From Phoebastria nigripes (Eukaryota; Chordata; Aves; Procellariiformes; Diomedeidae): a DNA stretch of 64,000 nucleotides. The notes beneath the pieces were generated by a model, which had not been told where the DNA came from, ran no database searches, and saw only the letters and a program-made list of their open reading frames with translations. The stretch is from positions 262,225 to 326,224 of the forward strand of contig JAYKAV010003085.1 in assembly GCA_035582835.1 (NCBI GenBank). Direction: 5' to 3'. Below are positions 11,882 to 25,634 of the stretch, one piece after another. The translations under genes were made by a program, and so were the position numbers. How positions within the stretch are numbered: position 1 is the first letter of the stretch; each line of letters starts with the position of its first letter.

Positions 11882-14800
11882 TTCTAACTTGGAAAATATG
11901 TAAAAGATTAAGGAGTTTGCACCAGGGGGTGTCCCTTCTGTTCATGCTTAAGGTGTAATAGAAGGATAGTTTGCACTCCATTTTTTCTGTGTGAATATCA
12001 CTGCCTTTTAAATTAAACAAACTTATTTTAGTGCAAGCAGTTGTTTTCTGGAAATTCTTAATCTAAAGCATTTTAATATTTCCAAATGTCTTTTTTTTAA
12101 TGACTCCAGAAAATATGTTGAGCAAAATTAAGGTTCAAATACATAATCTTGACTTAAATGACAAATCAGTCTTTCAGACAGCATAAGTGATTGGAATTTT
12201 AAGACTTTTGTTGGCAATATATTCCTATACCAAAAGAAATGTCCCAATACAAAACACTATTACTTTGAGATTAATTGATCATCTCATTCTTTATATTGTT
12301 GAAATGTAAATTACTGGCCCCTCCAAGCATGAACCTTTATTCTATTTCTGTGGCCATAAACTACCACAGCATTGACTATGCACTACAAAGGGAATCTGAC
12401 TGGTAATTCCTACCCTCCACTGCCTTGCCAGTAGTATGTTGTAGCAAATTTGGCAACTAGAAACAGGACTCCATCTGAAAGAGGGACTAGAATGTATCTA
12501 TCTCAGTGGTTTTTAATCTGCCAGATGAGTAGTCTGAACTCCTAAACTCTCCTGATTTGTATAAGGAGATACAAATAAAAAACATAAATAAAACCCATGG
12601 ATGAGTTGTACCACTGCTCTGGCAGAGTTCTACTCTGTGGGACTCTGTGCTGCTCTGGTAATATTTGTTTTTTAAAGCTCTCACACCATAAAAAAACAAC
12701 TAAAAACCAAACAAATAAACAAAAAACCAAAACNTATCCTAAGGAGTGGACCTAATTACAATACTTGGAGCAGGAACCGTAACCATAATTTTTCAAAGTT
12801 AGAGGCCTTGGCCCGTGATTTGAGATCAAGTTCCACCTCTGTTAAGAACACAAACCAGAAGACACTTTTAAAAGTCCCCAGACATAATGTAGACAGCACA
12901 GCACTCCTAACCAACAGCCAGGCACGTGGCTCCAGCCGGCAGGTCTAATGAACAAGATTAGTACCTGTTTTATGAATTAAAATTTGAAGTAAAAAAATAG
13001 TGTTTCATTTTCTCAGCAACCTCAATCTAATTATTACCAGCAGGTTCAGCTGGCAAATTTCAGTATTTTTCCTCCTTTCATTTGTAACTCAAAAACTTCA
13101 GCCTCTTATTTATTTTCCTTCTCCTCTAATGCTGTTGTAGTTCCATGCCAGCTAGTTTTACTATTTTCTTTTTTCCCCTCTTTTATAAGGTTTCATTTTC
13201 CAGTAAAATAAATATATAATGTATGAATTGCTATAAAAGCTCACACTTTCGCATTTGTTTCTCCCCATTGTTAGTAATCCAAAGTAGCCACGTGTTCACA
13301 GCATGTCCTGTCTGGCAGGAGCACCCGTTGCTTAATTTCCTACCACCACCCTCACAATCCTGGCAGGCTCTGGCCAGTCAGATGCATTTGTTTTCCCTAA
13401 TTGCTTGATTGCTTTCAGAAAGCCTTTTCATTGAGAAATGAGTGATCACAGGAGACTTCCCCAGACATAAGAAAGACTGATAGTCAGCAGGCTGAAGGAG
13501 GTCAAAGAGTGTTGTTGCAAGACTGTAATGAACTTGAAGGTGTCTTATTATTATTAACTGTTATTTAATCATCCTATTAATCTGATATTTTTTCTCCATG
13601 AATTCTCAAAGATGCTGTTGCTCTCAAAAGTGAGATCTGCAGCTTGAAAAACATTCAACTGTCAGTAGCTTCAGGGATCACTGACCTAGTGAGGGAATAA
13701 CGACCAGAAGAGTAAGTCTGCACACTCGTTATTTGGAAGTTACAATTGTTAAGAGATGGAAAATAGAACACATTTCAGAATTCAATAATTCCAATAATGC
13801 AATAAAGCATTACCTACTAAAAACTTATTGAAGAAAATGTCTCCAGGGAAATCTGAATTATTTCCTCCCATTTCATATCCTGCCTCCCCACTTTCAATGG
13901 GAATCTTTATGGGAGAAGGGATTCAATTAATATTACTGCAGAGACAGCTATCAGTCCTTTTCCTAGGAATACTCTCTCTATATTGTCACCATACAATTTA
14001 ACGACTGAATACCTTAAAGTGCGATGGTCTGAGTGTCGTCGATTCAGGGAAAGACACCAGATGCCTCTATTTACTTCACCTTTAATTTTAACAGCTCATG
14101 CAACTAGGTGGGAGCCTGGTAAACATTTAGTGCTGTAGATTCAGTTTTGTTTTGATACACAGATTCTTTCTTTTTGATGCAAGTTTTCATTTGTCTGTCA
14201 CAGAATTGTTTCATAAGGGGAGATTTGCATGGTGTAGAGAAATGATTTTTTTTTTTTCTTAATGGGGACACAAAAGAAGAGAGGATCAAACCTATCCCTT
14301 CCAGTGGTGGGATTGTTAACTGATTTTATCCTGTCTTGAACAAAGCTATCCCCACCCTGGATAAATGCACTACCCTAGGAACGCCAAAAGGGGGATAACT
14401 GATATTCCAAAAGCCACCATCTTGTTTTGCTTATTGCTCTCTATTTGCCAACAGATACCTGATCTGTGCATAAACTTCCTCCTTTTTTTCCTGGCAGCCC
14501 TTTGTGCTTTGATGAGCCGGACAGAATCAGAGCTGAACAGATTCTTTTGCATCCCACATATTTTTGCCCCACATCTTAATCTTCTCCCATGAATACTAAA
14601 CATATATTTCTAAGCAAGAAAAGAAGCAAGGAAACAGCTAATCACCCCTGCTGTCTCTGCACAGTAATATCCTACAAGCAGCATCTAACTTTTAGTCTGT
14701 AGCTCTCTCTCATGATTTGTGAGTGTTCCTGTTATGCTCTCCTAGTTATGATTCTGTCAGTGGTATGTGAAGCGTGCAATGTACCCTCTGTCTATAATAG

Positions 14801-17171
14801 AAAAGTTTGGGGTAATCATAAATGTAAAGCATCTTAACTGATTTGATATGAATGAGCTTAGCATGAAATGGCGTAACTACAGTCAGAGTATCTGACTACA
14901 GAAACAAAGCTTTCTTACAAAATCAGTAGGTGAGAATTTAAATGCCTTCTTGAAAAGAGAAAAGAAGAAATAAAGAAAACAACAGCAACAAAATGCACAC
15001 TTGAATGATCCATTATTCATGTCCTAATCCAGTTTATGACATTATCTTGAGGAAACAAATCATTATTTCATAAATTTTCTTCATTTCATTTGAAGCCTTG
15101 AGCATTTTTAGCTTTTACTTGTATTTTGAGTCCTTTGTGATTTCAAAAGGCATAGACAGGAGAAACTAGATTTTAGTTTTGTTTTTAGCATCAAAGAAAC
15201 ATAATGTCAGCAAAGATAAAAGGTGTAAGTGGCATTGTATCTGTGTGGCCAAACTCCAAGCACAGACATTCCTCAAGCAATGGTGCAGCCGCTGAGATAC
15301 TTCAACATCATTGTGGGGTCAGTGACAAATGTCTTGTGGTTTTTGACAGTGTTCCCCTCAAATTACTTTCCATGGTATACTGCTGTATTGATGATATTTC
15401 TTCAAAAACTTTTTCCTACCTACCTGGAAATAAATAAATAAAGAAAGAATAATAAATCAAAGCAATAAAAAATGGTAGTACTGGTTTGCTGAGTGACTGT
15501 TCCATGTGTAACCAAGCAAATCAGTTTTTACACATTAACATTATTACAGTAATGGTCAAAAGCTTCACAGTTTCAGCTGCTGTTGCACTTCACCCTTTAG
15601 AGATACCCAGAGGGAGGCTACTTTGGCTATGAAAAGTTCAGAATGCAAAAGAGAAGACACATATAAAAGGAGAGGAAGAATGATTCTTTCCATCAGCTTC
15701 AGTAATTTGCATCATTTCTTTTTTCCCTCAGAAAAAGTAAAATATTGTACTTTACAAATTGTAGGGCAGACAGCTGCTATCAAAATATGCATGTTGCTTA
15801 TAAATGCTTTCTCATTTCATCAACACATTTGTCTAAACTTCACTACAAATTGAATTGAATCTAGACTCATGCTCAATTATTGTACATGGGTACAGGCAAA
15901 CACTGACCTAGAAGTATGGTGAGATTAAACATACGGAAATGGATTTTATCTACTTCTACTACAGGTTACTATGTTTTCATTTATGTCTAAAACCTTAATT
16001 TCTGCACTTCGGTATTTACCATTACATGACCGTATTAGGGCAGCATTTTCCTCTCTGGGCTAACCTACACCATATGATCTCCAGCCTTGGGACCCCAACA
16101 GCTTAAACTATTCTCTCCCACATCCTCATTTTATGTCACCTAATGCAAACTTCAGGACAGTTACCCAAACTGGCTACAAAATTTTTGTACAGTAACAAAT
16201 AGAGACACATCTGAATGTCTTATATTTTGTTTTTTATTGAGGAACTTGAAATTCAAATTTTGCTCTTCACAGATATTCACACACAGTCATCTGGCACAGA
16301 GTTGTGGCTTAAGCTTAAATAGCGAGTTAGTAAGTGTGGCCTAGCACTGATGACTTATTTTTATGGACAGTTGTGCTTTTTAAAGAGAGGGATGCCTAAC
16401 CTGAATTACAGCTCTTCCACTACAATACCTATGCTGCTAATAAAATTGTGTGCAGTAGCAGTGTTGCTTTGTCGTGTGCCCATTCTCCCTGTCCATCAAA
16501 TGTGAAACAAGTGGAATAATGCAAGTCTATTAATTCTAACTGTGGTACTGAGGAACATGGAGGACTTCCCTGGGTATGACAGTTCATACTTTATTCAGTC
16601 ATCTTTCAGCCGTTGGTTATTTTGAAATGATATTAGCCAGAGCTCAAGATACAAATCTCTTTAAATGTTGTCTATCAAGTTCCTTGCTCAGACTCACATT
16701 ACCATATAAAAATTAATTATTAAAGTGAACAAAAAAAAAAAATTAAACTTAGTAAAAGGAAATGTTTGGATGAAAACTGATTACATCTTGGGCACTGTTT
16801 AGTGTGTACTGTTTAGGTCCCAAATACACTTTCCAATACTCTTTTCTATGCATTTAAATTTAATTTCTTGGATACATTAATATTTTATAGATATGGTTTG
16901 TGACTGGTTGGGATTAGGTGTTTTGTTTACAAATGCTTGAATTTTTTATCGAAACTTCATGTTTTCTTATTTCTGCTAAGATGCCAAGAGGCTCTGAGGT
17001 CTGGACACCTGTAAATTAGAATTTTTTATTATTATGATGACTAAAAATATTGTGTTAAGCTGCCTGGGTCATGGCTGCAGTATAAAGTTTTAGTAAAAAG
17101 CAAATCAATCTTTTATACTGCTATCACTACAATGTAACAGATATGAACAAACCTTTTCACGTACAGAAACA

Positions 17172-17300
17172 ATAATAATACTTTGCACTTAAACAACTTT
17201 TCCAATCTGATTATCTCAAAGCACATTACTATCGTAGATTAAATAACAGGGAAGTTCTTCAATCAGGAGTAGAACCTACAGTCAATTTGTTGCTTAATCC
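17172..17300 (-). mobile_element. MIR-type SINE remnant
   Basis: On the plus strand it shows the reverse complement of a MIR-like 3' region, CACTTAAACAACTTTTCCAATC then TCTCAAAGCACATTAC, followed by AGGAGTAGAACCTACAGTCA. The usual counterpart is TCTCAAAGCACTTTACA ... AGGAATAGAACCCAGGTCT. The middle segment (the 'ACAGATGGGGAAACTGAGG' portion) seems deleted. Confidence 0.55.
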
Positions 17301-19380
17301 CCTGAAATAAATTGTGAAAAGCATTAAAACAATGAGGTTTTATGATGTTTATTTAATGGTTTATTTGTTTTTTATCTGCTGTTTTATAGTAAACAAATGT
17401 CCCCTTTTTCCACCTGGACAAAACAACGGGAAACCTTGGAAATTAAAAAAACTGTAAAGAATATAATTACAAATAATCACAAAAGAGACTAAAGTGCTTG
17501 TTGGAAGGAGATAGTGTATATTTTGTCAAACGAATAAAAAAAAAATTGGCTGAGTTTTCTCATTAAGTTTACCTAACATATGTAATTATTATGATTGGTA
17601 ACACATGGTATTCACAAATCAATTCAGTCTTGAAAACGTGTTTTTCCAGTGGGTGGCTATTTTTTGTGCATGTGTGAAGGATTTTATTCTTAACTGTATT
17701 CAAAAGTCTGTCTATGATACAGCTGGGTTTTCCCTATTGTTTTCAGGAACTATATCCCCAGCTCAAGCAATTTTGTATTGCTCCACTGACTTTACTACAG
17801 CCATGCCAAATTACTCCAGCTGGGCGCCTGGACCCTTATACTGAAAGGAAGCCATTGTCATTGCAAATTTGTAGTCTCAAAATTGAGGAAGATTTCATAT
17901 TCATTTTGTTTGTAGATTAAGAAATACAGACATTGTTACAAAGACATTATCACCTGGGAAAGATATTCTGTAACAAGTCTGTCTGATTGTTTAACCTTTA
18001 ACAATCATTCTAGAATGATTAGTGTTGCACAGTTTATTATTAAAAAANTATTATTGGTTTAACTCAGTACATTTACAGGATAGGTGCCAAAAACTTCGTC
18101 CATGTTCAACACGCTTGAATCACTGCAATTCATTTCTGAATTCATTCAAGACAAATGGAGTTTTCTATTGTTACAGGAGGAATACAAATTTATCACTGGA
18201 GAACAAAGTGGTATATTTGACAATTGGAATGGTAGTCATTTAGTCCAAATTATCTAGCTCAAGTCAAATTCATGTTTACTTGTCATGGACACTTTGAAGC
18301 ACAGCATGAACAGGAACACTGAATTTTTCAATCTATACCTCAAGGACCAGTTCTCTAACCAGTGGGATCTTATATAAAAAATAAACATTATTATTAACAA
18401 ATAATAAGTAAGTAAAAGTCACAGACATATTTGTAGGAAACCTGAGCTCATGATTATATGTAGGATATGTCTGAATACTCCTAGCAGACTTGGCCTTCTG
18501 TATTTAGGCAGGAGAATGAGTCAGGTGTGGTTGCAAAAAAATTGCTGTAAGCTGAGCTGGAGTGAGCTACTTCTGTGAAATTGATCTCAGACAGAGTTTT
18601 ATTCCATAGGAAGTGTGAAGATGCTTTCCGTACTTTAATTGGGAGTTAGGCTTTCTCATGCTTATTGCAGAGTTACAGTAGAAATATTAGGCTCTAGAAG
18701 GAAAACACAATACTAAGAAAATCCAAACTCCCTAACTTCTTTAAGCAGGATGTACAAGTCAGTACATCCTCTCACTTTTCAATCTGCAATCTCTAACAGT
18801 CTAAGTTTCCTTCTTACTTCACCACTTCATTGCAGATGCCTTGACTTCTAGCCTTTTATTTCTCTCAACTTCTTTACATGTAAAATAAAATGGATGTTCG
18901 CCTCCAATTCACACTAATGTCTGTCTTTGTTCATTGTGTTAATATGCCTAATGGCTGGCAGCAGTCAGGCTGAGATACATCTTGCAAACCTGTGCATACT
19001 CCCATCAGCTCAGACAATATAACAACCATGAAACAAATCCATTTAATTAAAGTATGAATAAAAATGAATGGACTTTTTTAAGCTTAAGCGCAAAAGTGTA
19101 GAGCCTTTCCCTTTTTCACTTCCACTTTTTTGAATTGGGGATTGCTGAGATAGGCAGAAAGAAGGAAGTTTGTAAAAAATATTTTAATAGTATATAAAAG
19201 TATATAAAAGGACTAGTAATGAATCAAAAGGCGTTGTCTGAACTAATCAGCATATCTGTTAGCCTATATACATCTTTTTGTTCAGATAATACTTCAGGAA
19301 AATGGGGTTTTAACCCTACATGTCAAGCTAACCTGATACAATTTTAATTCCTCCAGGCCTTCCCCTCAGAATAATAATTG
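17301..19380. other. AT-rich unique sequence, no gene supported
   Basis: Only short frames of under 80 codons are present. A small direct duplication of AGTATATAAA near 19190-19208 is the only local structure seen. One N at 18048. Confidence 0.65.
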
Positions 19381-20520
19381 TAGAATCATTACACCTAAAT
19401 CATAGGATAATTCGGGTCAGAAGAGCCTTCAGGATGTCTCTAGTCCAACCTCCTGCTCAGAGCAGGGTCAGCTATAAGGCCAGAGCAAGTTGCCAGGATT
19501 TTGTCCAGTCGGGTCTTGAAAACTTCTGAGGAGGGAGATCAGACAACCTCCCTGGACAACCTGCTCCAGAGCCTGACAGTCCTCATGGTGAAACAGATTT
19601 TTCTTTACTGTTAAGGGAACCGAATCCATTAGATATTAAGACTCAGGGGATTTCTTCTTCACAGCCTGTTTGCTGTTGTTCCCACTTGTAGGTCTATCCA
19701 GTAGCAAGTATGTATGAACCTCCTCAAGGCTTTCAGTAGTTCCTTCAATGGCTTGAGAGGTCTGGGCCTTGGTGTTGTTTCTGTTATCTACTGTTCCTTA
19801 GGATCTGTGTCTGGATGTTTAATGTGTTACTTCCTCTGTCTCTAGTCCCAAACTGAATGTCCTTATATTCCACACATCCTTACATTTCTATCCAGGCACA
19901 AACTCTCCTGTTTTAATTTATGCTGTGTCGTGTCTTCCTGCCTCACACCATTGTGTGTCTCCATTTTCTTGATAATCCTCATAGATACTGGGAGTCCGCT
20001 TTTAGGTACTGCCGAAGCCAGCTTCTTCTCCAGGCTGAGCCCTGGACCCTCAGCCTCTTCTTACAGGGCAAGTCCTCCAGTGTCTGACCATCTTGGTGTC
20101 CTGTGCTACATTTCCTGAAGTTTATCAATTACTTTCTTGTATCTGGGGGATGCAAAAATGTACACAGTATACTCAACATGGTCTAACAAGTGCTGAGTAG
20201 GCGGGGATAATCCCTTCTCTCAATCAGCTGGCTGTGCTGTTGGCCAAGGATGTTGTTGGCCATCTTTGCTGCCAGGGCACACTGCTGGCTCACATTCAGT
20301 TCACTGTCTACCAAAAGGACCTACTCATCTTTTTTAGCCGAGCTGCTTCCCAGCCAGTGAAACCTCAGCCTGTATTGTTCTTCCTTCCCATGGGCAGGAT
20401 TTTGCCTTTGTCCTTGTTGAATTTCATAAGGTTCCTCTCAGCTCATTTCTTGAGTTAGTGTAGGTCCCCCTGGATGGCAGCTTTTCATTCACATGTTATC
20501 AACTGGTCCCCCAGTCATGG
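19381..20520 (-). mobile_element. CR1 LINE, 3' part with decayed ORF2 end, interrupted
   Basis: The minus-strand 3' end lies at the left, with degenerate octamer-like sequence (TAGAATCATTACACC) and then the CR1 tail signature TCTAGTCCAACCTCCTGCTC. Further right come CTTCTCCAGGCTGAGCCCTG and TACACAGTATACTCAACATGG. On the minus strand the far right corresponds to the C-terminal part of CR1 ORF2 (GAAATTCAACAAGG...), now full of stops and frameshifts. Positions about 19621-19908 do not fit CR1 and separate two parts that are adjacent in the family consensus. It is the longest CR1 in the window, 5'-truncated as most CR1 copies are. Confidence 0.88.
19621..19908. other. Approximately 290-bp non-CR1 insert inside the CR1 copy
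   Basis: CR1 similarity stops after TTCTTTACTGTTAAGGGAAC and resumes at CTCCTGTTTTAATTTATGC, segments that are nearly contiguous in the CR1 3' region. The sequence between is not CR1-like. I could not recognise it and saw no clear terminal repeats or target duplication. It could be a nested insertion, a rearranged piece or a very divergent CR1 subfamily region. Confidence 0.45.
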
Positions 20521-22204
20521 TCTCCCGATCTTAAAACTGGAGTCTACTAGTTGCAGCAGATACAAAAGGACAATAATGTGCTATTCACAGGAACACTGTT
20601 TTTTGAAATCACTATATCATCCTCTTTCTTTCTAGCTTTCAAGTAGAAAATATATAGCATGGTGAGTTAGCTGACAAGATGAAGGTTCCTGAGGTACAGG
20701 GCTCTTTCACTGCCTGGGATATGGACTTCTGTGGTGTTTGAAAAAAAATGACAAAAAAACAACAAAACAAAAAATAACAAGTTAATTAGTCTAGAAATGC
20801 TGTGCCCTAACCATGTGCACTGTATGTTTTCCCTTCTGTTTCTTTTCTACTTGAAATGTTCTGAAGGTTATTTTTCTGGAGGGTTTCTTTCTAAAATGTG
20901 GCCTAAAACCTGGCAATCAAGGTTACTATTCTGTATTAGCTTTCTAAAAATACTGTGGTTGGGAAACCAATGGCTAATTATATTCCATTATAGCAAGAAT
21001 ATCTATTGTTAATCTATTAAAGCTTTTACTGCAAGGTAAAAACAGGAAGTATATAACAGATGGTAAATAAAATTCCAGGGTAACAGTCAGTAAATTTTAA
21101 GAATTGTTAAGTAACTACACATGTGAACATGCAATTTAGCTGTTCTCAAACAGTAATTCTGATCTTCAGTTCTTGTATGGACCAAACTCACTGTGACTTC
21201 AGGAGAAACTTGAAGATATAATGCTTAGAACATTTTGCTTTGATGAAAAAGATCAAACAGAAAACATGCTTAAAAGTACTATGTGGGTTGGCGTGGAAAC
21301 CAGGGCTATTAATCATAAAAAAGTGAGGATCAGACAGCACAAGTGTCAACTTCTCCTAAAATATACAAGCATAGTATAAATCCAAAATTATATTTTTAAA
21401 AAATTATATAAAAGTACTGAATATGCAACAAGCATGCCTCCAGAGAGATTACTATATATGATGAGAAGGAAGTTAAGAATCATTGACCAATTCTATCTCT
21501 TGAGGTCATAGTAATAGTGACATTGATTCATGTCATCTGTGTTGATGTTTTCAGGAACACAGTTCCTTCCCTTGTGGTGACTCCAATGTGATTGTGGTAC
21601 CCTCACATATGGCAGGTTTAATCAGATTAAAAATCCAAGTGTTTCAAGAGAGGAAGTGCAATAAATACAAGGATAGAATCAGGGAGAAGGATGGCATTAC
21701 TATAGTAGTGCTGGATTATAATTGTACGCTTAAGGCTTTACTCAACTCTGCCTGAATTCAACAAGAATGTTTTACTGAATTTCATAAGAGTTTGCCTGAC
21801 TTTTTTTCTTATATAAGGGGTTTTTTGGGTTTTGGGTTTGTTTATGGTTTGGGGTTTTGTTTGTTTGTTTGTTTTTGTTTTTTTGTTTTTTGTTTTTTGT
21901 TTTTTTTTTTAATCCTAAATAGATGATGGATGCAGATTTTATCCGGAGGTTTTTTACAGATATACAGCCTGTAATTAATTTTTTTTTTTTGCCTCATAAT
22001 GGTGAAGATGAATACTAAATTCATCAAGTTTGGATAGGAACCATGTGAAATCTCATCTGAATCTTCAGAGTTCAGATGAACTTGAGGGCTTTCAGTCACA
22101 TGTCTCCTGTGATCAAGCAGAAGGTCTTATAGGAAAATGGATTAAAAAAAAGGAAGATGGAGGCATCTAAAAGAGAAATTTCATTATTTCTTCCATTTTT
22201 TTAT
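20521..22204. other. AT-rich unique sequence, no gene supported
   Basis: Contains an A/C-rich tract near 20742-20780 and the G/T tract at 21817. No open frame of interest. Confidence 0.65.
21817..21912. repeat. T-rich tract with G-runs and (TTTG)n
   Basis: Runs of GGGG (21817), GGG (21827), GGG (21834) and GGGG (21851) are spaced by T-stretches, followed by TTTG units and a long T run up to 21912. The G-runs could allow a weak G-quadruplex on the plus strand, although one loop is about 14 nt. Confidence 0.85.
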
Positions 22205-22378
22205 AGTGGCTTAGTGTGCAGTCAGCACTAAATTACTTCATTTTGTTTCTTAGTTTCCCCATCTGTAAAGCTGAGAGCACATCTCCCTAAATACCGCTTT
22301 GTGTGTGTGTAAAGACTTATTGGTTTATAAATAAATAGCTCTTTGAAGCATTTACACTGCATAGATACTATGCATTAC
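22205..22378 (+). mobile_element. MIR-type SINE remnant
   Basis: Contains TTAGTTTCCCCATCTGTAAA at about 22250-22268, which is the well-known MIR 'CTCAGTTTCCYCATCTGTAAAATGGG' motif. A decayed 3' part follows (CTCTTTGAAGCATTTACAC, compare TGTAAAGCGCTTTGAA...). The order and strand fit a sense MIR lacking its tRNA-related head. Confidence 0.65.
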
Positions 22379-23724
22379 TTTTTTTTGGTTTTGCAAAGAA
22401 CATGCTTGGCTTTGCAGCTATGTGCCACGATTTTCTGTGTCATGCAGAAAGAGTATGTGCTTTCCCTTTGACATCCTGTATCGGCACAGCAAATTGTTTC
22501 ATTAAGTGCCACTTGTTCAGTAAGTGTAACCAAATTAAAGCTGAAGAAGATGAATCATATATAAGGGCAGAGATCAAGGAGCTGTTTATTTTACAAATGT
22601 CACTAATAGGCATATTTTTTCTTTAAATCAAGGAAATATTTGACTTGTATCAATGGAAGCATCTGTACAATAAAAGGGCATCTGTACTTTTCAAGGTTTT
22701 GTGTATATAATTGATTTTCAAAAGAAATTGCATCACTTCCGTTTATTACTTCTGCACTACAATATTTCTTAAGTGTCAGTGGTTTGCAACTGTAATTGTC
22801 AAGGATATGATTCATAAATGTGAGTTATTTTAAAGACAAAAAGATAGAAGGAAGGGTCAAGGAACTGTTTATCTGTGGTTCAAGAAAACTTGGTAGGACT
22901 GTTTTAAATTAGCCAGAAAGGTTTATAATCTAAGCAAAAGACTGCAAGTTAAACTTGAAAAGGCATCAAATAAACCACTAAGTGCGATCTCTTTTACATA
23001 TTTATTTGAATTCACAGAATATTTAATATAATCATTACTATGTGAATTCATATGTACATTATGTAGAAACTCTGTAAGAACTGCATTCACAATGACTCTA
23101 AATGACCATGTTTATGTATTTATAGTCCATGCCTATCTTGGTTGATGTAGCAGAGTCAAGGTAATGGCTACTGAATCATCTGCTCTGGAAATCATTCTGG
23201 CCACTTCAGCATACCTCATAGTGTATGGATATGTTATATATTAGACTTACATTAGATACATATTATGCCTGAGCAAGGTGGATGAAGGAGGATTTGGTAT
23301 TTTTCTTTAAGATTTACACCTTGTTTAGGCTTGCAGCATCAGTGGCCACTTATCTTGCAATTTAAGGATATATTTGGCTTATCTTCCCTAAGCTTTTTCC
23401 ACATTAGTGCAGGTAGGAATTAATTTCTAAATGTATCAAGTAGTCAAAATTATTTGCACATATTAGAGAATGTTTATTGTTTTGCTCTTTACTTTATAAA
23501 AGGGCATAGTAGGCACCTCTTTAATACCAGTCACTGTGTTTATAATAACAGAAAGGTCTCTGAAATGTTCCCCTTGTAGCAAGGTGCTTCTCCTGGATGC
23601 ACTTTTTCTAGGTGCACACAGTGATTGTGACTCAAGTGTAGAGCAGGTATTTTTCATGCAAACTTCACTCAGCTGGTTGGTGACCCAGTTGGCCTAATTT
23701 ATAACAATGCAAGTAGATGAGCTG

Positions 23725-23758
<34 letters not shown>

Positions 23759-23778
23759 CAAAAAACCCAAAAAAACCA
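23725..23778. repeat. A32 homopolymer followed by (A)n-CCC units
   Basis: Thirty-two consecutive A (23725-23756), then CCC/CC interruptions in A-runs up to 23778. No retroposon body could be recognised upstream. Tract length in an assembly is often unreliable. Confidence 0.9.
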
Positions 23779-25111
23779 ACAATGTAATGGGAAGAAAAGT
23801 CTGGCTGAGAAAATTTGGGAGGTTGACTAGTCCAACCAATTCTGCAATGTGACCTTCCCTCCATTCCACTACCTCTGTACTGCTNGGGGGGGTAATATCT
23901 GTGTGCAGCTCCAATGAACAAATATTACTTGTAATTAGCCACAAGGGTAGCTGCACTCATAAATAAAAGAAGGCACATGGACTCTGATTTATAAAAAAAC
24001 CTGACATCATTAAAGAATTATGTGTTAAAATGAAACACCAAGCACAATCTCGGAACTTTTACTCTCATCACTTTGAGAAATAAATGCTGAAATATACACT
24101 CTGCAGAAATAATTCTGTTAATTTCTGAAGATCTCTATGCCTGAAAAACAGAGCTGATATTAAAAATTCTGTGTATGATAGTTTGGTAGTAACAAAGTTT
24201 ACCTGTAAACTTAAAACCAGGAAAAAGATCTTTGGCGTATATTTCTACCCAAGTCCCTCTGGCTTAAAGCAGGGTAAAAAATGACTAAGGCAATAAAACT
24301 GCTTACAAGAAAACATAATTTCTTTCCTGACTGCTAATCCTCCTTTCTGCTACCCCAGGATGAAACCAACCTTAAGCACTGTTTTTGCAAGGCATAATTT
24401 CAGATTGTTGCCAACAGAAAAACTGTAGTTTTGGGGAAGGAAGCAAATGATGTCTGCAAAAGATCTTGTTTCCAAGCAGATGCCAGTAATAAAAGAAAAG
24501 TGAAATAGAGAAAATCTATGAGGCAGACGCAAGAAGGTGTTACCGAGTTCAAAGTTTTTTTCAAGTTTTTCACTATAGCTACATTTCAGAGGGCCATCAG
24601 AGCCTAGCCTGAAAGTCTGTGAGGTCTGTAGAAGTGATTCACCACAACACTAACCTCTGCTGTTCAGTTTATTGAAATTGAAAGTGAAGACCTCTGTTAA
24701 AATAAAAAGGGAAAAAAAAAAAGAAAAAGGAACAGTAATGAGGAAGATCCAGCATCTCAGGAAAACAGAATGAACAGGAAAGCAAAAGGGAATCTGTTAT
24801 ACTACTCAGGCAGCTGAACAGGCTGCTGAACCCTGGCCCAACGATGGCGCACGTCAGAAACCTGCCATGCACATTTCCTGTTTTGCATTGTTTCATGAAT
24901 CCCAAAGCAGCTGCTGTGCCACTGAAGTCAGGAAAAGCCTCACCCAGCTCATTGTTTTGGACACTATGACAATAAATATTAATGATGTAAAATTAGAATT
25001 CTTCATGCCAGGGCCATAAGTCTGTCCCATGGACTTTACCATGGCCAGGAATTTATGCTGATCTTTGACTTCCACCTTACAGCTATAACTTTTAAGATTC
25101 CAGAGAAAATT

Positions 25112-25194
25112 TAGTATTATATTTATTTATTATGTTATATTATATTATGTAATGTAATGTATTGCAATGTAAATTATTGTAATGTAATGTAATA
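25112..25194. repeat. AT-rich tandem tract with TAATG/AATGT units
   Basis: Irregular ATTAT units pass into repeated TAATG units (around 25148-25162 and 25180-25193), separated by a diverged copy. It is a degenerate pentanucleotide repeat. Confidence 0.85.
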
Positions 25195-25634
25195 GGACAA
25201 ACAAAATCAAGGATAGTCTGAATTTGTATCATCTAAAAGTGTATCATGGTAGAAACACAAAAACTAAGCAGAAGGGAAATTTAGTTTCTTGGACAGGAAG
25301 CTTTCAAAGAAAACTAAACATTCTCTCTGAAAATCCAGTGCCACTGGAGAGTTTTAAAACATTTTATTCCTTTTTGTCTCAGTATGGTTATGTATAAATT
25401 TTATTAAAGTTTAAGGATTAAATTTTGTAGGCATTTTTCTGAAAAAGCAACTTAGCTCCTACTCAAGACTTGACCCACCTTCTGTTGAGTTAAGGTAAAC
25501 ATTCCCACTGATCTTAAATGAACTTGCATTGAATTGTGGCTTTATTTGAATGAAGTGACTAAAGAGGTTACTGGGATTTTGCATCCATGCTCATTTTTGA
25601 GCAAAAACAAAATTCAGACATATGGTCCCTTGTT

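Larger units (their letters stand above)
8758..17171. other. AT-rich unique sequence, no gene supported
   Basis: Contains a purine tract (9681-9712), a CA repeat (10862), a TATC tetranucleotide repeat (11841), an A/C-rich tract (12692-12733) and a possible ancient repeat at 9600. The open frames present (up to 124 codons on the minus strand at 9209-9583) are low in complexity or have no recognisable domain. Ns at 10518 and 12734. Confidence 0.7.
22379..25634. other. AT-rich unique sequence, no gene supported
   Basis: Holds the A32 tract at 23725 and an AATGT-rich tract at 25112. The stretch around 23810-23850 has a faint CR1-like look but is too diverged to call. N at 23885 beside a G-run. 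Confidence 0.65.

Noticed and set aside
18215..18290. Possible CR1 3' end (TCATTTAGTCCAAATTATC)
   Set aside because: Only a short motif resembles CR1 and the flanks do not follow the family order.
23780..23860. Possible CR1 3' end (GACTAGTCCAACC)
   Set aside because: One motif matches, but the adjoining sequence does not fit CR1 on either side.
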